Assembly: GCA_030295235.1 (NCBI GenBank)
Contig: AP026133.1
Span: 1,178,001-1,242,000, forward strand
Direction: 5' to 3'
Source: Fistulifera solaris
Taxonomy: Eukaryota; Bacillariophyta; Bacillariophyceae; Naviculales; Stauroneidaceae
Length of the DNA stretch: 64,000 nucleotides
Under the pieces are notes generated by a model, which had not been told where the DNA came from, ran no database searches, and saw only the letters and a list, made by a program, of their open reading frames with translations. Shown here piece after piece: positions 11,884-22,482 of the stretch. Every line of letters starts with the position of its first letter. The stretch's first letter is position 1. A program made the translations under genes and the position numbers.

Positions 11884-12323
11884 TAAATGCTGTTGACTCG
11901 TTCTGTGCTAAGTTCGTTGTTAGCAAGCAAAGGGTAGTAGCTTTCGACTCGCCTCATCTCTAGTCTTTAGATACTGCGGCTTTGTAGTAATCGCACGAAT
12001 AGCTTTTTAGATATGTGTAGTGAGCTTTAGAGGTCGATGATGACATTTTATGCTAGATTGTCTCTAGTCTCTACTAGCAGAAGCGTCTGTACGACTGTCG
12101 TGGCGTTGGTCGTTATACATTACTCTGTACCTTGTTCGGACTTTTGCGGAATGAAAAGGATCATCGTCCTCGTCCTCGTCATCGTCACAGCTTATTTTTT
12201 TTCCTAGCAAGTTTATCCTTCCTTTCTCATTCTTGTTTCATTGTTCAAGCGTTTTCTCGCCTCTCATTCCTTTCTTTGTTGTTCTTAGTGTTTTTCATCA
12301 TCCTTTTGGAAAGACAAGCTACA
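11884..12323. other. Intergenic, no gene seen
   Basis: About 440 bp between two + strand genes. The second half is open in frame with the downstream gene and hydrophobic, but is T-rich and lies upstream of the better start at 12324. Confidence 0.45.
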
Positions 12324-13622
12324 ATGAATAGAACAACATTCGCAACACCCACAATGTTCCTCCTCTTTTGGATGACGACAACGACTTATATCGGTCAAAC
12401 GAGTCAAGCGTTTACCATTCTGTCATCATCTCACCCTACAATGAAAACTCCCTGGATTACGCAGAATGCACGATGCTGCAATCTATTTGCTGCAACGCGT
12501 GATCCCTTTGAAGATAGCGACGACATAAAGAATAATAAAAATCCATACGCTGACCCGAATTACCCCGAGTTGGAATTTGTCGATTATTCGGATCCAGAAT
12601 ACACTGCCGACAGCGGCAATTACGATGATTTATACGGCAATATGGATGATGATTCGACAGAAGCTGAAATCGAGGCCATGCGGGAAGAACGGCGTGTCAA
12701 GAATGATATCTTTCAATTCAATACTTATTATGCAAAGACGTATCTAAACGGGGCAACCTTTGCGGGAGAATGGACCGTTTACAAAGTCAACTGGTCGTCG
12801 AAGAGCGACACCGTTCCTACACTATCTCAAATTAAACATACATTCCCCGTCACAACTCGTCTGGAAGCCGATGAACAAGGTCGTTGGGTGCATATCGAAG
12901 ACTATCATGTCAACGCCACCACCGACAATAATTCGGGACTGGACTGGAATGATTATTACAAACCCTACTGGCCAGCAACTATGGTACCCTTTGATTTCCG
13001 AGGACAACAGGGGAATATGGTATGTGGGGATGCTTGGACGGTCTGCCAAGCTTTGAATGCGGCGCACGAGTCCGTCATTGAAGGGCCCTTTGCTGAGTAT
13101 CGGGCGGAAGTCGGTCTTTCGTACGGATCGTTGATGCGGTATCGTCTGAAGCTGGACTACTCGGCAAAGACAGGTCAAGATGATCAGCAACAGCTATTGC
13201 AATTAAAGTACTTGACGGTATGTCGGGAAGTCATTGTAGAACGAGAAATAATGCACTGGCCGCGACGTCATCCGAATTACGAAATTCAAGAAGCACTTTT
13301 TGGAGCACCCGGTGCCGAAGGAGGGTTGTATGACCCTCCACCAATTGCGGACGGTACCGAAAACAATTACATTCTGTTGGATTTACCCGGACATGCTACT
13401 ACATTGATACCTGTCGTGTTAAATCCGTCCTTGACATCACCGAAAATGAGTTGGGTAACATCCTTGGATTGGACACCAGGAAAGATGCGTTATCAGGTCG
13501 ATCGCAAAGTCAATAGTGGAAAAGATTTGTTAGGACTGCGATCGTTGGAGTTGAGTGAAGTACAAGCTGCGGATGCGGAAGAATACCGCCCAAGAGATGG
13601 AGGACAAGATATGCGACAATAA
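12324..13622 (+). CDS. Plastid-type hypothetical protein
   Basis: A 432-residue intact single exon of unknown function. The start MNRTTFATPTMFLLFWMTTT gives a signal peptide ending in SQAFTIL. That matches the signal-plus-F motif of diatom bipartite plastid targeting, so import into the plastid is inferred. The frame is open further upstream to 12132 (another hydrophobic stretch), but that start would bury the signal peptide. The mature part is acidic near its start (YPELEFVDYSDPEY) and then has beta-rich segments (GEWTVYKVNW, GRWVHIEDYHVN, MSWVTSLDWTPGKM). These could form a lipocalin-like barrel as in DUF3598-type proteins, though this is only an impression. No catalytic motif seen. Confidence 0.75.
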   Translation: MNRTTFATPTMFLLFWMTTTTYIGQTSQAFTILSSSHPTMKTPWITQNARCCNLFAATRDPFEDSDDIKNNKNPYADPNYPELEFVDYSDPEYTADSGNYDDLYGNMDDDSTEAEIEAMREERRVKNDIFQFNTYYAKTYLNGATFAGEWTVYKVNWSSKSDTVPTLSQIKHTFPVTTRLEADEQGRWVHIEDYHVNATTDNNSGLDWNDYYKPYWPATMVPFDFRGQQGNMVCGDAWTVCQALNAAHESVIEGPFAEYRAEVGLSYGSLMRYRLKLDYSAKTGQDDQQQLLQLKYLTVCREVIVEREIMHWPRRHPNYEIQEALFGAPGAEGGLYDPPPIADGTENNYILLDLPGHATTLIPVVLNPSLTSPKMSWVTSLDWTPGKMRYQVDRKVNSGKDLLGLRSLELSEVQAADAEEYRPRDGGQDMRQ

Positions 13623-13969
13623 GCAGATGTAGAATGGTAATAGTTACGAAAGGTACCGGAGCTTGAAGTGGCACTAGAAATTAGAGCGTTGTTGACTATT
13701 CTTGTTTATTTGCTGTTACTGCCAATAGCAAACCTCCTGGTTGTGCTCATTGCAGACGCTTAGTCGTTCACATGGCATACAATGACGATCGTTTCAGAGC
13801 CAATATCATCAACCGAGGATGCTTCGAAGATCCCATAATATAGTTACGAATATTACGTGCTCAGGTATTTACCATTACCAGCGGGTAATCACTCGTCTAG
13901 GACAAGCGTGCACGGATCATTTTACGAAAAATTACAATAGTTTATAGTTCTTCATTATTGTTGTTCCTT
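13623..13969. other. Convergent 3' intergenic region
   Basis: About 350 bp between converging genes (12324 + and P5B ATPase -). Presumably 3' UTRs and polyadenylation signals only. Confidence 0.45.
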
Positions 13970-16900
13970 CTAAACACGCACAAACATATATAGTTGTGAT
14001 TCTTTGCACAATCTTCCATCACGCGAGGACGACACTTTTCTCGGACTGTGGGAAATGTGGTGATGAAGCTTTCTTGAAGTCGAACAGCTTGAAGAGCAAT
14101 CGATTGACAAAAAAGTACTCCCTGAAAAGGCGTAGTCGTGAGATGATTGTCTCTCAACTAGCAAACGCTTGACGATGAAAACGTACCATACGCAGAGAGT
14201 GATGAGGTTGATCACCATAATAATAGCAAGTGTCCATCGGAATCCCACCGGCATGACGGTGGTGTTGAATGGATTGTTTATCGCCATGGGTGCTAGGCTC
14301 GTAACCAATCGCACAGCATCCTTAATATTTTAAAGATGATGAAATGAGCCGATCAAATCTGAGGCCATCGATGTGGAGTGAAAACAAATCTTACCTCATT
14401 GTCACAATTGAGTCGCCAGATACACGAAAAGCTAGAGGGGACTAAGGTTGCGACAAACTGGAATGTCATGAAGAGGGACACCAGACCGACAAAAACATAG
14501 TTTTTGTACCAAGGTGCACGGAAGGTGTACCCAAAGTTGAGAGCAGCAGCCGAAGCCATGTACTGAAAACCTCCCACGATGAAGAGGACACTTGTCTCGT
14601 AGTTGTCACCAACTACCAAAACATTACTTACGTCCTCGCTGGTCCATTTTCGGCATTGGTACCAATCCTGCTTATTGAGTGCGACCAACGCCATAGTTAG
14701 GAAGAAAAAATTCCACGCCAGCAATCCACACACGCTAAACATGGTGCGCGGTCCAAGCAAGGAAGCGGTCGGTCGATAAGGGGGAAAGGATTGGGGCTGC
14801 CGACGCCAACGGAAGACTAAAGGCCATCAGCAGCGACCAAAAACCATCCATGAAGACCCAGCACCATTCCGTGAAAGAAATGAACATATAGGCAGCGATC
14901 GTTTGCAAATAGGATTCAAGTTGGCCGTAAATAATGTAAAAGCTGTACACTTTGAACGCAGACGAAAGGGCGCACCGTCCTTCGCGGAGTACGTCGACAA
15001 CAGATGTAATGGACTTTTCGAGAGATGTAAAGGGCGCTACAACACTAGCTTCCGAGCTGCTCAATGCAATTCCAACGTGCGCACTCTTCAATGCTCCACA
15101 GTCATTTTGTCCGTCACCGCACATCAAGGTCTTGAAGCCCAATTCAACAGCTGTCGTGACAACCGAAACCTTGTCGGACGGGTTGCACCGGCCGAAAACT
15201 CTTATATGTGTGAAAATTCCCTTGGCATACTTCGGATCATTGGTCAAAAGCGTAGTCCAAGCTTCCCCTGTAAGAGCCAAGTCGATATCAATGCCTGCAT
15301 AGGGTTCGTTCGTAACCTGGTCGTTGTCGACGTTCACCCACTCAACTTCCTCTCCCTTCTTCCGACCCAGTAAAACAGGAGATCTAGCATCAATCATACC
15401 CGCTTCGCGAGCGATGCAAATACCTGTAAGAACGTTGTCACCAGTGATCATTGTGACCGACACATCCCCACCTTGGAGTTCTTTCATGACTTTTGGTGTG
15501 TCGCTTTTCATCTTGTTTTGAAAATGGACGAATCCACAGAATTTCAAGGTACTTTCGAGATCATCGCGAGTGAGCACACTTACGTCTGTTCCAGGATCAA
15601 GTGTCTTGTAGGCTAACGCAAGTTGGTAAATTCCGAGCTTGGAGCAAGAACGTAGGGTACCTTCGAATGTTTTCGGGATTGTTTTGCTGTCACAAAGAGC
15701 GCGAATCGATTCGGGGCTGCCTTTGACAAAAGCAAGCTTCGCGCCACTCTCATCTTGAACAACAACACTTTGCGTAACTCGGTGGTTATCAAATTCATTC
15801 TGCTTCAAAAGTGTGTAGCTCTTTCCTGCCACCTTAATAACCACGTTTTCTCCTTTTGTAACCACAATCTTGGCGCCTGTACTGCTGAACGATGCTTGGT
15901 CGACGTGATTGCCGAGCATCTCACCTTTCGCGGACATCCTGAGGCTGTGACAAACCGCCATTCCAAGTTTGACGTTATCAGCCATTCCTACATCATTCCA
16001 GACACCGAAAAACGACATGCCAGCGTGCGTTAAGGTGCCCGTTTTGTCAAAGAAGGCGCAATTGACTTTACCGGCAATAAGAATTCCCTCTGAGTACGTG
16101 CAAGTGATTTGCCTCTGTCGAAGACGCTGCGCCGAGATACCGACCGAAACCACGAAGACAGTCGGAAGAAGAGGCGGGATCACCGTACCGAACACAAAGA
16201 TTCCGTAGAAGAAGGCATAGACAAACTATTGTTGACGGCAAGATGAGCATGAAAAGTGAGCTCCTATGGGCGGATAATTGGTAGTACCGTTTGAGTATCG
16301 GAGCGTTATACCTACCTGGTCTTGCAAAAAGTGAAAGACCATTGTGACCAAGAAAATGCCTTGCAGCAAAAGAATGCACAATACCACCTTGACTTCATCG
16401 TCGAACTTAAACTTATGGCGCTGATAAGACAATACATCGCTCAACAACTTTCCCTTTGTCGTGAAAGTACCGGTTGATAAGACCAAGCCAAGATCCTGGT
16501 GATTTTCTCTGCATTCTAGGATCGTCGTGCCCGCGGAAACCGTGTGAATTGCGTGGTGCTTTGCGCTGTAAGTTTCTCCTTGTAAAGATGAATCAATAGG
16601 TATTTTCGCAATCGGAGTCGCTTCTCCCGTAAGAGCACTTTCGTCGACAACCACATGTTCCGCTTTCACAATCACCATATCGCAATAAACAGATCCGCGT
16701 TCAAGGGCGACGATATCGCCAGGCACAAGATCAGTGACCGCAATTGAAACAAAATTGCCATCGCGGAGGACCCTATTACAAGCAAAAGCAAGCGTTAGGA
16801 CCTTCTCTTGCCCTACTCGTCGAAAATTAAAGGGTACTTACTTGACACTTCCTTTGACATGGGAGATTTGGTAGAGAACTGAATCGCTCATGTATTGGAA

Positions 16901-18370
16901 TGCGCCCACGACGACACCGCCGGTGATGCGAACAATCGAATGGACTAGGAACATGTAATAGTACCAGTAGGGTGCCCACGTCCAAACCAAGAAGGTTTGA
17001 TACAAATAAAAGAATTTGCAAAACTCCTGGAAGATGTTTTTGACAATTGTCGGTTTTTCCATAGGAATCATGTTGCGACCAACCGTGTGAAGGCGTTTAT
17101 TTGCTTCTTCCATCGTTAAACCACTGCTCTGCTTTAAGAAATCCTCCATTGTTTTACCCACTTCCATATTTCCGATGGAGTACATTGCAGTGTCTTCGTT
17201 GTAAACATAGCGACACATGCGATGAAAGAAACGACGCGTTCCTGTCATTTTATCAACCGCCACTTCGCAGTAAGTGATCTCGTAGCCTGATGGAATATAA
17301 GGATACGAAAACAAGAAGTAAAAGATGCTGTTTACGGGGGCGACGAGCATTTGGATGATCGATTCGCCCATTTTGAACTCATCAATGATTTCCACTTGCT
17401 TTTGGCGTGCTACGATGGCTACAAAGGATGCTTCGTCCAAAGTACAGCGACGTAGGAAAATACTCTGTACGCTCAACGGCCAGCGATAAGCAAAAGACCA
17501 CAGTAAGCCAACGAACCAAACAACTCTGATGTTGACAAGTTTTAAAATGAGTGCACAATAAATAAAGAAAAACGAGGCGACGGTGAAACTTACTCAAAGG
17601 CAATCAGCACCTGGACTTCATCTTCAAATACAGGCTCCCATCGGCTTATGGCGCCTTGCTGCATGTAATAAAAGACCGTCAATAAGAACAAAAGGAACTG
17701 GATACCAAACAGAGTAGTCATGACCATTCCATGAATAATGATTCCGATCCAGTGTCGCTTGTATCCTGTTTGTGACCATCCTTCTCCCATGGCTACTTCG
17801 GAGCCCTCCACTGGAAAAGACCTTTTGATTGAACAGACACCATAGAAAGGTAAAGAGCGAAACTCCCGAGATCCAAAGGTAACAAAACAAGAAGGCTGGG
17901 TCGGTAAAGGATAGTAAAGGGATCTCATCGATTTGCGCTTCAATGCAAACCGCCTCTGTTTTATAAAAAGTGGCATACTTTTCCTTACATGCATCATAGA
18001 AGTCGATTTCTCGCTTGCACGTGATCGGCAAGGTATTGCAACGTTCGGCGTCTTCTCCGCACAACGTTTCTTCGTCACCCAAACAGGCAGGTTTACAACT
18101 TCCATCGTTGCACAGTTCTTCACCTTCGTCGCACTGCGTCGGGCATTCTGATGTATTTGCGACGCAAACAGGCGCACAAGTTGTCGTGGCTGGACAAGAC
18201 TCGGGCGGACTTTCGGCAAAATCTCCTGCAGAAATACAGCAAAGAGAACGAACGAACGAACGAACGGATCGAGTTAGAAAACCTTCAGATGCACCGAAGG
18301 CAACACTTTTTGTCCGTACCGAAACCGAGATTACGTTAGACTGAATATTTAGGATGAGAAATCCAAACAT
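13970..18370 (-). CDS. P5B-type cation-transporting ATPase with Cys-rich N-terminal domain (five exons, two apparent frameshifts)
   Basis: An ATP13A-like endomembrane P-type ATPase; characterised P5B members move polyamines or cations across late endosome/lysosome membranes. Exons: 17594-18370, 16842-17525, 16316-16772, 14395-16225, 13970-14320, with introns of 68-90 bp whose phases match. Visible motifs: actuator loop DESALTGEATP, the TM4 motif IPPLLPT (P5B type), the phosphorylation site DKTGTLTHAG, MITGDN, and the hinge MCGDGQNDCGALK. Frame restoration needs one base fewer at 17815-17818 (T4) and at 14780-14784 (C5 on the coding strand), giving about 1365 residues. The N-terminus is odd: about 80 residues with some 14 Cys (CPATTTCAPVCV, CDEGEELCNDGSCKPAC) before the first membrane segments. 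The start at 18370 is uncertain because a strong acceptor (tttctgcag) lies at 18226-18231. Confidence 0.87.
18246..18268. repeat. (CGAA)n tetranucleotide repeat
   Basis: About five tandem copies of GAAC just upstream of a possible splice acceptor of the ATPase gene. If that acceptor is used, the repeat is intronic. Confidence 0.6.
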
Positions 18371-19551
18371 AGTCAAAGAAATCACCCCAAGAGGTGGCGC
18401 GGCATGTCGTCAAACCTACAATGACCAGCAACGACGAGAAGAAACGATTCATTGCGATGAACGTCACTTATGCTCGCAGAGCTTTCAAATAGTTGTTGTC
18501 AAGGTCTTGAAAATAGTCAGCGAAAGAGAAAGTAAGTCTTTCTTGCAAGGGAAAGCTCTTTTGAGCAGAAAGACTTTAATACGAAAAGATCTTGCGAATG
18601 CTTTCAGAATCAACAGAAGTTCTGCTTGATGCCGGTGCGGTGGGGCGCGTGTGTCGATCCATGTTCATGGTGATTCAACGCATGCTTCTTGAAGCTCCTA
18701 TGCTCACATAGACATCTCCGCTCTATGTCTTGTCCATTAAGTTAAGTTTTGAGAGTACTTGGGACTTGGGTAATCGTTGTGGAAAATCTTAAAAAGGAGG
18801 TCATTATAGTCATTATCCATATTCAGTACTACGTATGCAGGTTCCTTGTTCTTTATCTCTTGCGTCTTGCCTACACAATACCCAGCATCCAGCATCCAGC
18901 ATGTGTTCACGGGGTAGACCTGGTACGTACTAGGTAGTAGGTATTGGTGTGGCGCGCGTGCTCCTGAGACACGGGGACACAACTCTGAGTACACAATTTC
19001 CCGCACCTTCGGCTTTTGTGTACGTCGAAATTCGCACGAAGCATGAACGACTGAACGACATCGAGCAAATTTTTTCGTTTTTCGGTACCGGTACCGCTGC
19101 CCTCTGCTTGCACTAGAGGACCAAAATACGAGGGCTATTACTGGTACGGGTCGGTTAGTACGTAGTACTTGTACTCCGCTCCGTCATATTTAGAAGACTT
19201 TTTCAAGTCCGAAAGGAGAAGTACAGAAGTACTACGGTAATGCAGGAATGCAGGCGATGATGAAGATGATGATGATTTCATTTAAATATTTGTGAGAAAA
19301 TAAAAAAATGGAAAAATCAGTCCAATCTTTCCTTTAAACAATTACGAATAAATGATTAATATTAGGATTATTTGTGATTGTCATAAAAAAACCAGTCATG
19401 ATTCATGCTTGCCAGTCGACAGACGCAACTTTTCGTAGCACAGTTATTGCAACACGCAACCCGACATTGAAAAAGGAGGTCGACGAACAATTGAATTGTT
19501 GAATATATATCCTCTTTTTCTACTTTCAGAAGATTTAAAATATACCTTGTA
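18371..19551. other. Divergent intergenic region rich in GGTACC-type motifs
   Basis: About 1.2 kb between the ATPase (-) and 6-phosphogluconolactonase (+). It includes short GGTACC/GTACTAGGTA motifs near 18920-18945 and 19083-19096, TACTCCG near 19171, and a GATGAT repeat near 19255-19275. No coding sequence supported. Confidence 0.5.
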
Positions 19552-20429
19552 ATGCGCTGGCTTTTGCTTGCAGGAGTGTGCTTCTCAATCACGCAAGGCT
19601 TCTTGAGAAACTCTCCGTCAACTCGTCATTCCTCATCGGCTCATCATCTTTTACCCGCCAAAGACGTTTGGATTCTTCCAACCGAACAGGACGTTTCGAA
19701 AGCCGTTCACTCGATTCTAGAGAACGCGGCAAACAAGGCGATTGCTGAGAAAGGGAGCTTTGCACTGGCCATTCCAGGAGGATCCGTTTTGACCGTTTTG
19801 AGCAGCTTAGAACCAAAAGGAGACTGGGTTTCGAAAACAACTCTGGCGTACGTCAATCACAAATGCGTCCCCAACGAAGACTTGTCAAGTGCCATTCACG
19901 CAAAGGCACGAAATAAATTTCTGGACCGCTGGGGTTTGACGAACGTGGTGACTCTGGACGGCACTGCTGACGCTCAGGCTGAAGCCATGGCGTATCAAGC
20001 AAAGTTAGAAGCTATTCCGGCTACTGTTTTGCCGCGTGACGCAGATGGTTTTCCTCTTTTGATCTCTGTTTAATCGGCGTTGGTGATGATGGGCATATTG
20101 GATCTTTGTATCCAGGACGCGATGAAATTAATGAAGCGTCGAAATGGGCTATTGGGGTTGAAATGAAATCACCGCCCAGCATCTCTTTGACGCTGCCTGT
20201 GATGCAACGCGCGAAGCAGTCAGTAGTATCGGCTGCGGGTAAAAGTGACAAATACCCCAAAGGAAAGGCATCGGCGATGCGTATGGCTGTTGATGATGAA
20301 CAGGTGACTCCAGCTGAATTCCCTGCCTGTGCTTTGCGAGGTACAACGGTCTGGATCTTTGATGAACCTAACGGATCTGAGATGCCATCGCGACCGCGCG
20401 CAACATTGGATGAGTTTCTAGCTCATTGA
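19552..20429 (+). CDS. PGLS: 6-phosphogluconolactonase, possibly plastid-targeted (one apparent frameshift)
   Basis: Hydrolyses 6-phosphogluconolactone in the oxidative pentose phosphate pathway; the fold is shared with glucosamine-6-phosphate isomerases. The first segment has FALAIPGGSVLTVLSSL, and then AYVNHKCVPNEDLSSAIHAK, the substrate-binding region. The second segment has LIGVGDDGHIGSLYPG, the conserved catalytic loop. The two lie in different frames. One extra T in the T4 run at 20057-20060 joins them (GFPLFDLCLIGVG) and gives 292 residues. The start MRWLLLAGVCFSITQGFLR forms a signal peptide followed by GFL, consistent with but weaker than the usual plastid F motif. If so, this would be a plastid lactonase. 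Confidence 0.87.
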
Positions 20430-20456
20430 CAAGTTCGCAGAAAGCTTTGACTAATA

Positions 20457-21154
20457 ATGATAAAATCTATAATACACTTTGCTCTTTGCTCATCATTCTT
20501 TTTAGAAGTTATAGAATCCCACGCAATCGCTCCTTTCAAATTGAAGGTGAGCAATCCGTTAAACATAGGAAAGGAAATAGATGAGGTTATTGAGCTTGCT
20601 GTTAAATTTGAGTTAGTAGGCCTCTCCTTTTCTTTTTTTGAACACGATTGACATTCCTTTCCGTCTTGACAATATGGAACGCCTCTTGAAGTTTCAGTTT
20701 CCAGGACTTGGCGCTTCTTCCGTTCGCGACCAACACTGCTGTTCTGGACTACAAGATTGACTCGGATAGTTTTGCAGCCCTTGATTTTCGCTCACTTTAG
20801 ATGATGGCGAAAGACATTCATGTGACAGTTGTCGTGGATGGTGATCATAACGACAATTGGGAATGGGATAAGTTGCTCATCTTGTTCTTGAAGAAAGTGG
20901 CAAACTGGGGCCACTTCGAACGATTGGATGTGTCGGTTCGCTACTGGCATAACCATCAAAGAGGTTGGGCTCACTATAAAGCCAAGCGTGTCGCCCTCGT
21001 TGCGGAAGCCCTTATCGATATTTTGCGCGAATCCCAAGCTTTCCTCTCTTGCTTGGATTTGAGTGATCTTAAGTCAATCGTGAAGTGGAGTTCTCACTTG
21101 GAGATTATTCGCAAAGCTGTAGAGGATCACAAGGATCGCCCACGTTTCTTGTGA
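20457..21154 (+). pseudogene. Probable decayed gene of unknown function
   Basis: Adjacent coding-like segments occur in changing frames. A signal-like start (MIKSIIHFALCSSFFLEVIE) is followed by KLKVSNPLNIGKEIDEVIEL. Then comes IDIPFRLDNMERLLKFQFPG in another frame, then LDYKIDSDSFAALDFRSL. An in-frame TAG at 20798-20800 precedes an open 118-codon segment (VTVVVDGDHNDNWEWDKLL, then VSVRYWHNHQRGW) ending at 21154. At least two frameshifts (one near the T7 run around 20633) and one stop are needed to make one protein. The homopolymer break could be an assembly error, but the TAG is harder to explain that way. The final 118 codons could alternatively be a separate small gene. No family recognised. 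Confidence 0.4.
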
Positions 21155-21422
21155 AAGGCTACTCTTCGAACAGCGCCCATTCTGACGATGACCTTTTGCA
21201 GACTAAAATCTCAGTCATGAGAAAAGTGTCACTACAGATGACCTCTCTACTCTCTATTGTACTCTAGAGGTAAGGTTTATGCGACTATGCATAACCTTAC
21301 TGGTGATAGCGTTACCAACGCGCGTTTTTTTTGACGATGAATGAATGAATAAAGCAGCGGCAGTGTTGTATTTCTTTATCGACCTTTGAAAAGCACTTGA
21401 TGCTTCTTCGGCCATTATTTTG

Positions 21423-22412
21423 ATGCGTTCTATCTTAGTAAGTCTCATCACACTACTCTTTTTCTTCTCAGCTTGTCTGACGCGAGCTTGGTGGATTTCA
21501 TCGCATGTTTCGCTTTATCGGAGCGCTCGTTCTTTTTCGTCTGCATCATCGAAACGATCCGCAATAACACAACTAGCAGAACGAAAACGACAATTCATTC
21601 CTTCGCTTTCAAAGCCTGCAGCAAAGGTACCGATTGTTTCACGGATTGTGCCCATCACGAACGAATGGAATGTTACCGTTTGGGAATGGGAAACACCTGC
21701 GCCTCTTGTCGAGGATTACTGGTCTTCACATCAAGAACAATTACAGCAACAGAGCAATTCACAAAAGAAGCAGTTACTCAAAGAAACAACTGAAGATTTA
21801 CTGGATCCGTTTGGTCTCATTCTGTGGCCCGGTGCCGTAGTGGCATCACATGAATTGCTCCAACACAACCATTTACTTCGAAATGCTACCGTCCTGGTCT
21901 TGGGATCGGGTGTCGGTGTAGAAGTGCAAGTGGCGGCGCATTTGGGAGCAGCACGTGTCTATGCACTCGATGTGCATCCCGCGACCCTGCAGCTACTGCA
22001 ATATGGTATTCCGTCGTATTTGACACATGTGGTGAAACCAATTGTCTTTGATTTGTGTGATCGACAAGCACCATTGCCGTTCTTGCAAACTGTTGATCTT
22101 ATGATCGTAGCTGACGTCTTGTACAATCCACAACTGGCGCAACAGGTTGCTCGAAGATGCAGTGAAGCCTACGATCAGGGCATTGGTGTCTTAATTACGG
22201 ATTCGCAACGATTGGTGCACAATTTCGTAGAAATGATTCGACTGCGCGACAATGGCAATCAATGTAGCAGCGCGCCATCTCCATTTGCGTGGGAAGAACG
22301 GCGACTAACCGATTTTACCGGATCCGGCATTCTCGTAGAAGAAGATCAAACGTACAATGTTTCGGCAAGAGTCCTTTGGATGAAGCGTCCAAAAGGTACA
22401 CCAATTACATGA
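21423..22412 (+). CDS. METTL21-like S-adenosylmethionine-dependent methyltransferase
   Basis: A 329-residue intact single exon of the lysine methyltransferase 16 family (PF10294), which methylates Lys on proteins such as chaperones and elongation factors; the substrate here is unknown. Motifs: GLILWPGAVVASHELL ahead of the Rossmann core, VLVLGSGVGVEVQVAAHLGA (motif I, the SAM glycine loop), YALDVHP (acidic residue after strand 2), and VDLMIVADVLYNPQLAQ in the position of the family's post-motif II D-x-Y region. The N-terminus (MRSILVSLITLLFFFSACLT) is a signal peptide followed by RAWWISSH, so the protein probably enters the secretory route or the plastid. The start is the ATG at 21423. Confidence 0.82.
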   Translation: MRSILVSLITLLFFFSACLTRAWWISSHVSLYRSARSFSSASSKRSAITQLAERKRQFIPSLSKPAAKVPIVSRIVPITNEWNVTVWEWETPAPLVEDYWSSHQEQLQQQSNSQKKQLLKETTEDLLDPFGLILWPGAVVASHELLQHNHLLRNATVLVLGSGVGVEVQVAAHLGAARVYALDVHPATLQLLQYGIPSYLTHVVKPIVFDLCDRQAPLPFLQTVDLMIVADVLYNPQLAQQVARRCSEAYDQGIGVLITDSQRLVHNFVEMIRLRDNGNQCSSAPSPFAWEERRLTDFTGSGILVEEDQTYNVSARVLWMKRPKGTPIT

Positions 22413-22482
22413 GGTTACGAGTTAAAAACACTCGATTTGAATAGTTTGCCCATTATTAAGATTTGATTTCATTAACACTGTC

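Noticed and set aside
1913-20063. Programmed -1 frameshifting at TTTT in three genes
   Set aside because: Six other genes need the opposite correction in homopolymers, so a common technical cause is simpler. No downstream pseudoknot was recognised.
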